Assembly: GCF_002215035.1 (NCBI RefSeq)
Contig: NZ_NKFP01000006.1
Location: 2,199,080-2,263,079 of the forward strand
Direction of reading: 5' to 3'
DNA: 64,000 nt
From: Leptolyngbya ohadii IS1
Lineage (GTDB): Bacteria > Cyanobacteriota > Cyanobacteriia > Elainellales > Elainellaceae
Of this stretch, positions 18,074 through 26,561 are shown piece after piece. The notes below the pieces were generated by a model. That model saw only the letters and a program-made list of their open reading frames with translations. It was not told where the DNA came from and ran no database searches. Within the stretch, counting starts at the first letter, position 1, and each line of letters begins with the position of its first letter. The position numbers and the translations under genes are program-made.

Positions 18074-18568
18074 ATGTTAGAGCAATTCGCTGCACGGTTA
18101 AGTGAACTTCTGGAGCCGATCGCCGCATTTTTTCGCGATTTGAATGTGCCAGAGCCGATCGTCCACTGGGGACATCCGGTGATGATGGGGATTGTGGTGC
18201 TGGTGATGGGGAGCTACGCAGTTTACGCAGGCTGGAAAGGACGGCTCGCGACCGATCCGGAAGTGGCGGCAAAAAATTGGATGGATCACAAGAAAATTGC
18301 GCCGCTGATGTTTTTGTTTATCGCAATGGGCTATACGGGAGGTGTTCTGTCCCTGGTGATGCAAAAGCAGCCGATTTTGGGCAGCACTCACTTCTGGACG
18401 GGATCGATCGCTTTACTCCTGCTGACGCTGAACGGTCTGTTCATTGCGCTCAGTTTTGGGAAAGCTAAGGGGGTCTTGAGAACAGCTCACGCTTATCTGG
18501 GCAGTGTGGCTTTTGTGCTGCTGTTGCTGCATGGTGTATTTGGTTTGAAGCTGGGGCTTTCGATTTAG
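18074..18568 (+). CDS. DUF4079 membrane protein (cytochrome b561-like)
   Basis: This integral membrane protein of 164 residues has four predicted spans. They contain VHWGHPVMMGIVVLVMGSYAVYAGW, MFLFIAMGYTGGVLSLVM, FWTGSIALLLLTLNGLFIAL and AYLGSVAFVLLLLHGVFGL. Histidines at span edges (HWGH near residue 32-35, THFW, AHAY, LLHG) could ligate haem, as in b561-like proteins, but that is inference. DUF4079 is widespread in cyanobacteria and plastid relatives. The start has a good ribosome-binding sequence (GGAGGTCACG). comEC follows on the same strand after 81 bases. Confidence 0.8.
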   Translation: MLEQFAARLSELLEPIAAFFRDLNVPEPIVHWGHPVMMGIVVLVMGSYAVYAGWKGRLATDPEVAAKNWMDHKKIAPLMFLFIAMGYTGGVLSLVMQKQPILGSTHFWTGSIALLLLTLNGLFIALSFGKAKGVLRTAHAYLGSVAFVLLLLHGVFGLKLGLSI

Positions 18569-18649
18569 CGATCGCGCGATCGACTTTCGCTCTGGTTCAT
18601 CATCTGCGATCGCAGCAACGGTTCTACAGGGCTGGCTGCGGTCTTTTTT

Positions 18650-21151
18650 ATGCAAATCAGCGGTGCATTGGTTTGTCTGGCATATCTGCTGGGCTTGTTG
18701 GCAACAGGAATTCCGGGAAAGGTTCAGGGTCTTCCAGTCGGTTCAGTTTTGCTCTTGTGCGTTGGTGCGATCGCGGGTTTAGTCCTGCCACGCTGGAATC
18801 GCTCGCTTCCCAAATCACGGGTTTGGATACTGGCAGCACTCATCGGTTTTGCAGCAGGGCTATATTTTGACTGGCGAATGCCCGAAGCCTCAAAGACCGA
18901 TATCAGCCGCTATGGGACGATCGCCTCTCCGGTGACTATAACCGGAAAGATTATCAGTACGCCTCGCCTGACCCGCAGTGAAAAGGTGCAGTTTGAGCTT
19001 GAGGTATCGGATTTAGCGGCAGTTCCGCGAAGTAATACGCCTCAAAGGGACGATCGCAGCAATTCAGGTAAAGCCAATTCAAGTCAGGGAAATTCCGGTA
19101 AGGGGAATTCGGGCGATCGGTGTGTTGGCAATCAATGTCAGGGCAAGTCAAACCGATCGTCTGTCAATTCGTCAATCAGTCAGGCTCAAAACGCTTCAGC
19201 ACAACCTGCTCCTGCGTCAGACCTTCCTGTAATCAATCGCCCGATTACGGGCAAAATTTACGTCACCGTACCCAACGATCGCGAGAATCCTTTCTATCCC
19301 AACCGCATTTATCCAGGTCAGACGATCGCGGTGACGGGTGAACTGTATATGCCTCGCCCTGCGGGCAATCCGGGTGGGTTCAACTTTTCCCAGTACTTAA
19401 GGCGAAACGGAATTTTTACCGGAATCCGGGGTGAGACGATCGCGATTACCGGAAACGCTTCACCTCCCATTTTTTGGTCAATTCGGCGGCGGATTGTTGC
19501 AGTTCAGACGGCTGGGGCGGGAGAAAGGACAGGAGCGTTACTGAGCGCGATCGTAGTGGGGCGGCGCGGCGTAGATGTGCCCTTTGACATTCAGGATGCC
19601 TTTGCGCGGGTGGGACTGGCGCACGTTCTGGCGGCTAGTGGATTTCAGGTAACTTTGCTGATTGGGGTCATTCTGTCGCTGACGGAAAAATTGCCTGCAA
19701 AGGCACGATTTGCGGTCGGACTCTCTACCCTGATTTTCTATGTCGGTCTGACAGGGGCAGAAGCTCCAGCGGTGCGGGCGGGCATTATGGGTGGGACAGT
19801 GCTGCTGGCAATCATGCTCGATCGCAAGGTAAAAATTCTGCCTGTGCTGCTGTTTGCGGCGACGACGATGCTACTCTGTGATCCCCTTTCTATCTGGGAT
19901 CTGGGCTTTCAGATGAGTTTTTTGGCAACCCTGGGTCTGGTCGTCACGGTTCCAGTCTTGGATAAATGGCTGGATTGGTTGCCGCCCAGAATGACGAGCT
20001 ATATTACCGTTCCAACGGCGGCGTATCTGTGGCTGCTGCCGCTTCAGCTAGGCGCGTTTGGCATGGTTTCGCCCTACAGTGTGCCGATTAACGTGCTTTC
20101 TGCCCCGATCGTCTCCCTGGTGAGTATTGGCGGCATGATCAGTGCGGTCTTAGGACTCATCTTACCTGCTGCGGGCAGCGGACTGGCTTGGGTGCTGGCA
20201 TTTCCCACGAACTGGCTGATCTGGCTGGCGGAGAAGGGATCGGAGCTGCCGGGGAGTGGGTATGCGGCTGGAGCAATTAACCCGCTGCAAATTCTGATGC
20301 TCTACGGCTTGTTTCTGCTGGTGTGGTGGAGTCTGCCCTGGCGACAGAATTGGTGGATTGCCGGAATTTTGGGACTTTTGCTGGTAGCGGTTCCTGCCGT
20401 TTATGCTTCGACGCTGCTGCGGCTGACGGTGCTTCAGGCAAACAATCCGGTGCTGCTGGTTCAGGATCGGGGTCAGGCGGGACTGCTGAATCTGGGTCGG
20501 CAAAAGGACGCTCAATTTACCGTACTGCCGTTACTTCAGCGACAGGGCATTAATCATCTCGACTGGGCGATCGACCTCAACCTCAACCCGGACTCCATTG
20601 CGGGCTGGGACTATCTGCTGGAGCAAATACCCGTCAAGCTCTTTCTCAGCCGTACCGCCAGAGCAGACTCGATCGCGGCTTACCAGGACTTGAATCGCAA
20701 AGTTCGATCGCAGCAGGGTCAGGCAATGGCGCTGGCAGTGGGACAACCGATCGACTTGGGTGCAATTCAAATGAAACCGATTAGCTTTAATCCGATCGCC
20801 CTTCAAATTCAAATGCAGGGTAAAACCTGGCTCTTGCTGCAAAACCTGTCGCCCCGCAGCGCAAAACTGTCTGACCTCATTTCGACCCTGCCGCAGGCGG
20901 AAGTCCTCTGGTGGTCGGGCAATTGGAGCGATCTGCGCTTACTGAAACAGGTACAGCCCCAAACCGCGATCGTCTCCGGAGATCTGCCCCGACTCCAGGA
21001 CAAGCTGATTGCCCAGCAAATCACTACCTACGCTACCGAGCAGGATGGAGCCGTGCAGTGGGTTAGCGAGAGATCGGAATTGCCCGGTTGGATCGATCGC
21101 TTTTGGAGTCGGCAAGGATTTCGCCGATTTGCAGGGGATGCAGTACAATAA
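18650..21151 (+). CDS. comEC: ComEC/Rec2 family DNA uptake channel
   Basis: ComEC is the inner-membrane channel for single-stranded DNA during natural transformation. The 833-residue protein has N-terminal spans, then the OB-fold region (DUF4131; PVTITGKIIS, IYPGQTIAVTGEL, RPAGNPGGFNFSQYLRRNGIF). The competence domain follows, with GLAHVLAASGFQVTLLIGVILSLTEKL and repeated spans. The C-terminal metallo-beta-lactamase-like region lacks the HxHxDH metal motif expected in Bacillus-type ComEC. A Ser/Asn/Gly/Gln-rich insertion of about 70 residues (about 125-195) interrupts the OB fold, built from near-repeats of aattc-gg words. The reading frame is intact. Confidence 0.9.
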   Translation: MQISGALVCLAYLLGLLATGIPGKVQGLPVGSVLLLCVGAIAGLVLPRWNRSLPKSRVWILAALIGFAAGLYFDWRMPEASKTDISRYGTIASPVTITGKIISTPRLTRSEKVQFELEVSDLAAVPRSNTPQRDDRSNSGKANSSQGNSGKGNSGDRCVGNQCQGKSNRSSVNSSISQAQNASAQPAPASDLPVINRPITGKIYVTVPNDRENPFYPNRIYPGQTIAVTGELYMPRPAGNPGGFNFSQYLRRNGIFTGIRGETIAITGNASPPIFWSIRRRIVAVQTAGAGERTGALLSAIVVGRRGVDVPFDIQDAFARVGLAHVLAASGFQVTLLIGVILSLTEKLPAKARFAVGLSTLIFYVGLTGAEAPAVRAGIMGGTVLLAIMLDRKVKILPVLLFAATTMLLCDPLSIWDLGFQMSFLATLGLVVTVPVLDKWLDWLPPRMTSYITVPTAAYLWLLPLQLGAFGMVSPYSVPINVLSAPIVSLVSIGGMISAVLGLILPAAGSGLAWVLAFPTNWLIWLAEKGSELPGSGYAAGAINPLQILMLYGLFLLVWWSLPWRQNWWIAGILGLLLVAVPAVYASTLLRLTVLQANNPVLLVQDRGQAGLLNLGRQKDAQFTVLPLLQRQGINHLDWAIDLNLNPDSIAGWDYLLEQIPVKLFLSRTARADSIAAYQDLNRKVRSQQGQAMALAVGQPIDLGAIQMKPISFNPIALQIQMQGKTWLLLQNLSPRSAKLSDLISTLPQAEVLWWSGNWSDLRLLKQVQPQTAIVSGDLPRLQDKLIAQQITTYATEQDGAVQWVSERSELPGWIDRFWSRQGFRRFAGDAVQ

Positions 21152-21166
21152 TCTGAGCAACCTTTT

Positions 21167-21251
21167 GGAGAGGTGGCAGAGCGGTTGAATGCGCTTGACT
21201 CGAAATCAAGTTTGGGGCAACTCAACGGGGGTTCGAATCCCCCCCTCTCCG
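21167..21251 (+). tRNA. tRNA-Ser (CGA)
   Basis: The acceptor stem GGAGAGG (21167-21173) pairs with CCTCTCC (21244-21250), with discriminator G at 21251. The anticodon stem CTTGA/TCAAG encloses the loop CTCGAAA with anticodon CGA. A long variable arm (TTTGGGGCAACTCAACG region) and the T arm GGGGTTCGAATCCCC are typical of serine tRNAs. CCA is not encoded. It starts 15 bases after the comEC stop. Confidence 0.95.
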
Positions 21252-21332
21252 TACCACACAGCATTTCTATCCTGACTTACTAATTTTGCCGACATTGGCT
21301 GTCGCTCCTTGACTCGTTGGGGGGCGATCGTT

Positions 21333-21392
21333 TTTTGGCATTCAGACTTTTGGCAACTAGCCTTTTGGCATTCAGTCCTTTGGCAATAATTA
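21333..21392. repeat. 15-bp degenerate tandem repeat
   Basis: Four 15-base units follow one another: TTTTGGCATTCAGAC, TTTTGGCAACTAGCC, TTTTGGCATTCAGTC, CTTTGGCAATAATTA. The array lies in the 381-base gap between tRNA-Ser and the DUF4278 gene, in which no protein gene is supported. Confidence 0.6.
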
Positions 21393-21632
21393 TTTGGACG
21401 CAGCCCTATCTGCACGATCGGGTAATTCCCCTGGTAATTCCTGTATAGAGGCAAATGAACTTGAAACATAGTTCAACAAATTTTTTCTCTTTTCGGAATC
21501 GCTCGAACCGGGAAAGTATCTCATAAAAGAAATAACGGACAAGATAAAACTTCCAGGTTCTTGTTTCTTGTCGGTTCTTGTCGATTACAAAATCACTTCG
21601 TTCATTCTTTAACGCCCCCAAGGAGATACATC

Positions 21633-21830
21633 ATGAAACTCACCTATCGCGGCATTTCCTATAGCTTAAATGACAAAGCGATCGCATTAGTTCCCAATTC
21701 TCATCCGCTTCGCTATCGCGGCATTGCTTATTCTACGGGTGAGGCTGAGCTGAGCGCCCCAATCCGGACAACTACCCAGCTACGGTTTCGCGGCATTGCC
21801 TATTCTCGTCCTCAATTTGCGTCGATTTAA
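21633..21830 (+). CDS. DUF4278 domain protein
   Basis: This 65-residue protein consists of three copies of the short beta motif typical of DUF4278: KLTYRGISYS, PLRYRGIAYS and QLRFRGIAYS. The family is common and multicopy in cyanobacteria; its function is unknown. ATG 21633 is chosen because AAGGAGATA lies 6 bases upstream. A terminator-like hairpin follows at 21952. No partner gene is adjacent. Confidence 0.88.
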   Translation: MKLTYRGISYSLNDKAIALVPNSHPLRYRGIAYSTGEAELSAPIRTTTQLRFRGIAYSRPQFASI

Positions 21831-21951
21831 CCTGCATCAATCTGTATAGATTCACTTCAGGCGATCGCTGCCTGATACGGTCAAGCCCAGGCAATAAATT
21901 GGCGGCATTCTTAATACCCTGCGAGCTTCAATCTACAATTTTTAGTAAACC

Positions 21952-21983
21952 GCCCCCAAGCTTATAAAGGGGGCATTTTTATT
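21952..21983 (+). terminator. terminator-like hairpin after the DUF4278 gene
   Basis: GCCCCC (21952-21957) pairs with GGGGGC (21969-21974), followed by ATTTTTATT. It lies 121 bases beyond the DUF4278 stop. Confidence 0.6.
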
Positions 21984-22110
21984 AGCTCAAGGCGATCGTT
22001 ATGCCATCCTGCCCCAACTAGAGCGATGATAGGAGACGTGGAAAACCTGTCTGGGTTCAATCCCCATCCTGCTGAATCATCAAATTTTCCTGTAGAGCCT
22101 GACCTGCACA

Positions 22111-22977
22111 ATGACCGCCAAACCTCTAACTAACCATTTACAAGACCTCGAACGTGCGATCGCCCAACTCTCCGTGAAAGAAAAGCTCTGGCTCTTAGAG
22201 CGAATTGCGCGACAGTTGCGGGAATCGGACGAAACGGAATTTCCGGAGACAAGCCAGCCAGAACCAGAAATCCAAAGACCTGCCGTTTATGCCCATCGGG
22301 GCGCTTCTAAGGAAGCCAGGGAAAATACGATCGCTGCCTTTGAACGGGCGATCGAACTGGGCGCAGAGGGAATTGAACTGGATGTGCGCTGCACGATCGA
22401 TCGGGTTGCCGTGGTTTATCACGATGCGGAAATTCAGGAACGGGCAATCGAGCAATTGACCTGGGCAGAGGTGCAGTCGCTGGATGCAGAAATTCCGACG
22501 CTGACACAGGCAGTTCAGTACTGCAAAGATCGAATTCTGCTGGACGTGGAAATTAAAGAATCGGGCTACGAAGCGGAAGTGCTGGAGGCATTAAAGCCAC
22601 TGACAATCGATCGATTTGTCATTACTTCTTTTAAGCTGGACGCACTCGATCGCGTTAAACAATTAAATTCACAAATCAAAGTCGGTTTTCTGATTGACGT
22701 CGAATCGATTGCGTTCCTGCCCAATGCCAGAACCTTAAACCAGCGGCTCAAGGCGATCGGCGTGGATTTCTTTGCGCTGGACTGGCTGATTTTGAATCAT
22801 CCGGCGATCGGGCAACTGTCGCCCCAGGTGTTCTGGATCTGGACGGTGAATCAGCCTGTGATTACGCAAAAGCTGATCGACGAAGCCAACAAGCCAGATA
22901 ATCTTCGCCAAATTGCCGCCCTGATTACGGACTATCCCGATCGGGCTTTGGCATTGCGAAAAGGAACCGTTGAATAG
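22111..22977 (+). CDS. glycerophosphodiester phosphodiesterase with helical N-terminal extension
   Basis: GDPD enzymes hydrolyse glycerophosphodiesters to glycerol-3-phosphate and an alcohol. The TIM-barrel domain begins near residue 58 with the catalytic AHRGASKEARENTIAAFERA (His62-Arg63, Glu71-Asn72), then GIELDVR (Glu89, Asp91) and VVYHD (His104). DVEIK and WTVN follow at later barrel strands. The first 55 residues (LERAIAQLSVKEKLWLLERIARQLRE) are not part of the usual domain. They resemble the short helical N-termini of cyanobacterial addiction-module antitoxin-like proteins, suggesting a fusion. There is no signal peptide, so a cytoplasmic enzyme is likely. Confidence 0.85.
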   Translation: MTAKPLTNHLQDLERAIAQLSVKEKLWLLERIARQLRESDETEFPETSQPEPEIQRPAVYAHRGASKEARENTIAAFERAIELGAEGIELDVRCTIDRVAVVYHDAEIQERAIEQLTWAEVQSLDAEIPTLTQAVQYCKDRILLDVEIKESGYEAEVLEALKPLTIDRFVITSFKLDALDRVKQLNSQIKVGFLIDVESIAFLPNARTLNQRLKAIGVDFFALDWLILNHPAIGQLSPQVFWIWTVNQPVITQKLIDEANKPDNLRQIAALITDYPDRALALRKGTVE

Positions 22978-23034
22978 ACGATCGTGCTACCGCCGTAGTT
23001 TTTCCAGCCATCGTGCCCCTTGTGGTCAGGAAAT

Positions 23035-23070
23035 GGGATTTGAGATGGGATTTGAGATGGGATTTGAGAT
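23035..23070. repeat. 12-bp perfect tandem repeat, three copies
   Basis: GGGATTTGAGAT occurs three times without mismatch in the 218-base gap between the GDPD gene and the APC permease gene. Nothing else is recognised in this gap. Confidence 0.8.
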
Positions 23071-23195
23071 GTAGTTTCGATTACATGGTCTGAGGCACAA
23101 AGTTTGTCACGATGAAGCTGGCACCATAAAGCTGTCTCGATAAAGCCCGTCTTAATAAAATCCATCTCGATCGACACGATCGCTTTTGACTCTCC

Positions 23196-24482
23196 ATGTC
23201 TACCATCACTCCCCAGCCTCAACTTCGACGCGAACTCGGCGTCCTTGGTGCAACCCTGATGGGACTGGGATCGATCGTCGGCACCGGGGTTTTTGTCAGT
23301 ATTGGCATTGGCGCGAACTTAGCCGGACCTGCGGTGATCCTGGCGGTTCTGATTGGGGCGATCGTCGCAATTTGCAACGGGCTGAGCAGTGCCCAGCTTG
23401 CAGCAAGTCATCCGGTGAGCGGAGGCACTTACGAATATGGCTATCGCTATCTCACCCCCTGGCTCGGCTTTACGGCAGGATGGATGTTTCTGGTGGCAAA
23501 GTCGGCTTCGGCGGCAACAGCCGCACTAGGATTTGCCGGATATCTATTAAATCTGCTGGGCTTGAATTCTAGCGAAAATTCCCTGGGGCTGATTATTCTC
23601 GGACTGCTGGCAGTCGTAACTTTAACGGCGATCGTCCTTAAGGGAATTCGGCGATCGAATGCGGCAAATACGATGATTGTGTCGGTCACGCTGCTTGCGC
23701 TGGGATTTTTTGTGCTGGCTTGCCTGCCTGCGGCGATTCAGAACGGTTCTCAGAACCTCACGCCCTTCTTTACCTCGTCGCCTGCGGATGTGCTGGAAGC
23801 CAGTGCCCTGATGTTTGTGGCATATACCGGGTACGGCAGAATTGCCACGATGGGCGAGGAAGCCCGCAACCCCCGTGAAACCATCCCCAAAGCGATGATT
23901 GTCTGCCTCGGACTGACGCTGCTGCTGTACAGCACGATCGCCGCTGTTGGAATTGGGGCGGTCGGAGTGGAGGGACTGAGCGGCACGGCTCCCCTGGAAA
24001 CCGCCATCAGTCAGATCACCGGGAGGGGCGGATCGGTGGTGCTGGCGATCGGGGCAATGACCGCCATGCTGGGAGTGTTGCTGAACCTGATTCTGGGGCT
24101 GTCGCGGGTGCTGCTGGCAATGGGACGGCGATCGGATATGCCGCGCTTTTTTGCTCAGTTAAACCGGGAACAGACGACACCCACCTGGGCAGTGCTGGGG
24201 GTAAGCGGGGCAATCGGACTGCTGGTGCTGGTGGGCAACGTGAAAACCACCTGGTCGTTTAGTGCGTTCAGCGTGCTGATTTACTACGCAATTACCAATT
24301 GGGCAGCTCTCCGACTTTCGACTCAGGACAGGCTATTTCCCGCTTGGATTTCGGCTGCGGGTCTGGTGTCCTGTCTGCTGCTGGCATTCTGGGTTGAGGC
24401 GATCGTCTGGCAGGTGGGGCTGGGCTTGATCCTGGCAGGACTCGTCTGGCACCGGGCGCGGCAGGCAAACCGGACGGAATAG
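23196..24482 (+). CDS. APC-superfamily amino acid permease
   Basis: This secondary transporter of 428 residues has about 12 hydrophobic spans. The first contains the unwound substrate-site motif GLGSIVGTGVFVSIGIGANLAGPAVIL, diagnostic of the APC fold. Other family blocks are SGGTYEYGYRYLTPWLGFTAGWMFL, FVAYTGYGRIATMGEEARNPRETIPKAM and LNLILGLSRVLLAMGRRSDMP. Substrate (neutral or cationic amino acid, or amine) cannot be set from sequence. It is probably located in the plasma membrane and monocistronic. It converges on the following hypothetical gene, 13 bases apart. Confidence 0.88.
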   Translation: MSTITPQPQLRRELGVLGATLMGLGSIVGTGVFVSIGIGANLAGPAVILAVLIGAIVAICNGLSSAQLAASHPVSGGTYEYGYRYLTPWLGFTAGWMFLVAKSASAATAALGFAGYLLNLLGLNSSENSLGLIILGLLAVVTLTAIVLKGIRRSNAANTMIVSVTLLALGFFVLACLPAAIQNGSQNLTPFFTSSPADVLEASALMFVAYTGYGRIATMGEEARNPRETIPKAMIVCLGLTLLLYSTIAAVGIGAVGVEGLSGTAPLETAISQITGRGGSVVLAIGAMTAMLGVLLNLILGLSRVLLAMGRRSDMPRFFAQLNREQTTPTWAVLGVSGAIGLLVLVGNVKTTWSFSAFSVLIYYAITNWAALRLSTQDRLFPAWISAAGLVSCLLLAFWVEAIVWQVGLGLILAGLVWHRARQANRTE

Positions 24483-24495
24483 GTTCTGCTGCGTT

Positions 24496-24882
24496 TTAGG
24501 CTCCGACAAGAGCAGAATTCGCACAATAAATGCCCATCTGTTGGAGCGCACCTGAACGGCTCGCCTGCGCCAATCGGGAAAAATCGGGCTGTCCTGCCTC
24601 ATCGAGTAAGCCTTCTCGCTCCATTAACTCAAAGATGGTCTGGATCAGAAAAGCTTCCATTTGCGAGGCGCGATCGCCTAACCATGCATGGGTTGCAGCA
24701 TCTTCCGGCGAGAAATTAGCACAGTCTGTCGTATAGCTGCGGAAATCTTTCACCTGTTGCAGCAGTCCAGCCAGGTAAGCCGGACACTTACAGGAAATGA
24801 CTTCTGCATATTCACAGATCGCAATGAGCTGTTCATCCGACAGAGTGGGTGCATTAAAAGTGAGAGCGTTCATTGACAACAT
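24496..24882 (-). CDS. conserved-looking cyanobacterial hypothetical protein
   Basis: The roughly 128-residue product has TLSDEQLIAICEYAEVISCKCPAYLAGLLQQVKDFRSYTTDCANF, then WLGDRASQMEAFLIQTIFELMEREGLLDEAG. I recall similar proteins as small helical cyanobacterial hypotheticals with a conserved CKCPAYL and TTDC cysteine pair, but I cannot name a function. ATG 24882 or ATG 24873 (MNALTF) could be the start; neither has a clear ribosome-binding site. The cysteines might bind metal or respond to redox state. Confidence 0.65.
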   Translation of the reverse strand: MLSMNALTFNAPTLSDEQLIAICEYAEVISCKCPAYLAGLLQQVKDFRSYTTDCANFSPEDAATHAWLGDRASQMEAFLIQTIFELMEREGLLDEAGQPDFSRLAQASRSGALQQMGIYCANSALVGA

Positions 24883-24955
24883 GGAGACCAATAAGGACGG
24901 GTAGTAAGAAGAACAGATAGTGAGGAAATAGAAAATGCAGGAGAAATAAAATTAA

Positions 24956-25327
24956 TCAAGCTGCGAAATGACAACTGCTCTGGTCAATTTCCGCAAGCGA
25001 GACAGACAGGGAACTCTGATCGACATCAGCAAGGGAAGCGATCGAGTCCAAACAGGACACCTGTCGCAGATCTAGCCAAACCTTGTAAAGCCGATCGCCA
25101 GGAAAAAAAGTCAATATTGGGGTGACTCCCTGATGTGCCAGTGCAGAAGCCAGGGAAAAGGCATGAGAGCGTTGGCGCTGCTCAAAAGCACGATGGAAGA
25201 CATAAAGCTTGGAGTCAAAACTCATGCCGGCATGAATTCTGCCCTCCGCAAAGAATGCAAACTGCCGCACTAAATTCTCTTGAATGAGTTTGGGCAGTGG
25301 GTGGAAAGAAGAACACTCGATCGGCAT
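24956..25327 (-). CDS. hypothetical protein (123 aa)
   Basis: The family is not recognised. The protein begins MPIECSSFHPLPKLIQENLVRQFAFFAEGRIHAGMSFDSKLYVFHRAF and contains HQGVTPILTFFPGDRLYKVWLDLR, an alpha/beta-looking segment. The C-terminus contains a near-duplication, ADVDQSSLSVS and AEIDQSSCHFA. There is no membrane span. It is on the same strand as the preceding hypothetical gene with 73 bases between, so cotranscription is possible. Confidence 0.55.
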   Translation of the reverse strand: MPIECSSFHPLPKLIQENLVRQFAFFAEGRIHAGMSFDSKLYVFHRAFEQRQRSHAFSLASALAHQGVTPILTFFPGDRLYKVWLDLRQVSCLDSIASLADVDQSSLSVSLAEIDQSSCHFAA

Positions 25328-25594
25328 TTCGCTTGCTTAACAAATCTTAAGACTGAATCTAATTTATCATTCCCCAAGAGTAAGTTCTATCTATCTAGAG
25401 GAGTAGCCGCTGTTTAATTTTTGAGCAAACTTACCTTTAAGATAGGTTAAAGCGAGTCGATCGCAACAGAAAAATTACTTAACTTGCGATCGAGCGATTT
25501 ATCTAGGGATGTGAAAGACTTATTTTGAGATTCTGCGGGTCTAGCATCCGAAATTGGAGTGGATATCCCTGGAGCAGGAATGTTTGATGTTGGT

Positions 25595-26536
25595 TTAGCG
25601 TTCACCTCGTCGGAAAGGAACCATGAGGGCTTTAGGGTAGCCCGCCCGTCTCGCCATTACGGTTAACGCAACGATGCTGAGAATGTAGGGCAACGCCAGA
25701 AACACCTGATAGGGAATCGCCCCGCCAATCTGCTGCTGAAGCCTGATCTGAAGGGCATCGAATCCGGCAAACAGGAGGGCACCGAGCAGCGCCTTAAACG
25801 GCTGCCACGAGGCAAAAATCACCAGCGCAATGCAGATCCAGCCGCGACCGTTGATCAGGTTTACAAAAAACGAGTCAAACGCGGACAGGGTGAGGAATGC
25901 GCCGCCGATCGCCATTAGCGCACTACCTGCCATGACTGCCCCCGTGCGAACGCCGTACACGCTTAACCCCTGAGCCTCTGCCGCCTGCGGATTTTCTCCG
26001 ACCATGCGAACTGACAGACCAAGGGGTGTGGCATACAGCACATAGGCAATTACCCCCACCAGGGCGATCGCCAGATAGGTCAGCGGGGTTTGGGTAAAGA
26101 GTGCCTGTCCGACGATCGGAATCTGGGACAGCAGCGGAATTGGGTAGGGCTGGAAGGGCGTAATTTTGGGCGGTGTGGTGGCATCCGGCAGCAAAACTCG
26201 GTAGAAAAAGTAGGCAAGATTTGCTGCCAGCAGGGTAATGCCAATTCCCGTAACGTGCTGCGACAGCCCCAGGTAGACCGTAAACAGACTGTGCAATAGT
26301 CCGAACAGTAAGCCCACTGTCGCCGCCAGCAAAACGCCTGTCCACAGATCCGCACCCTGGTACACGCTTGCCCAGCCGACAAACGCCCCGATCGTCATAA
26401 TTCCTTCAATACCGAGGTTCAAAACGCCCGATCGCTCACAGAGCAATTCACCCAGCGCCCCAAAAATCAGCGGACTGGCAATGCGTACCGTTGCCGTCCA
26501 GAACTCTACACCCAACAGTAGATTCAGTACATCCAT
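25595..26536 (-). CDS. BMP-type nucleoside ABC transporter, permease 2 (YufQ/NupQ-like)
   Basis: This inner-membrane permease of 313 residues belongs to the branched-chain/ribose permease superfamily: IFGALGELLCERSGVLNLGIEGIMTIGAF near the N-terminus and MRMVGENPQAAEAQGLSVYGVR in the coupling loop (here VRMVGENPQAAEAQGL). This exact N-terminal block marks the second permease of uptake systems with BMP-family binding proteins (purine nucleosides or related). It is the last gene of the minus-strand operon, 25 bases after permease 1. It has about eight or nine predicted spans. Confidence 0.88.
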   Translation of the reverse strand: MDVLNLLLGVEFWTATVRIASPLIFGALGELLCERSGVLNLGIEGIMTIGAFVGWASVYQGADLWTGVLLAATVGLLFGLLHSLFTVYLGLSQHVTGIGITLLAANLAYFFYRVLLPDATTPPKITPFQPYPIPLLSQIPIVGQALFTQTPLTYLAIALVGVIAYVLYATPLGLSVRMVGENPQAAEAQGLSVYGVRTGAVMAGSALMAIGGAFLTLSAFDSFFVNLINGRGWICIALVIFASWQPFKALLGALLFAGFDALQIRLQQQIGGAIPYQVFLALPYILSIVALTVMARRAGYPKALMVPFRRGER

Positions 26537-26561
26537 AAGGCTTTAATGATTTCCAGGGCAA

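Noticed and set aside
21206-21469. 87-codon minus-strand frame with CQK repeats
   Set aside because: It overlaps tRNA-Ser, and its repeats come from the 15-bp DNA array at 21333-21392.
22038-22080. tRNA T-arm-like segment ctgggttcaatccccat
   Set aside because: Only a 4-bp stem around TTCAATC is present. No acceptor, D or anticodon arm could be fitted upstream, so it is probably chance.
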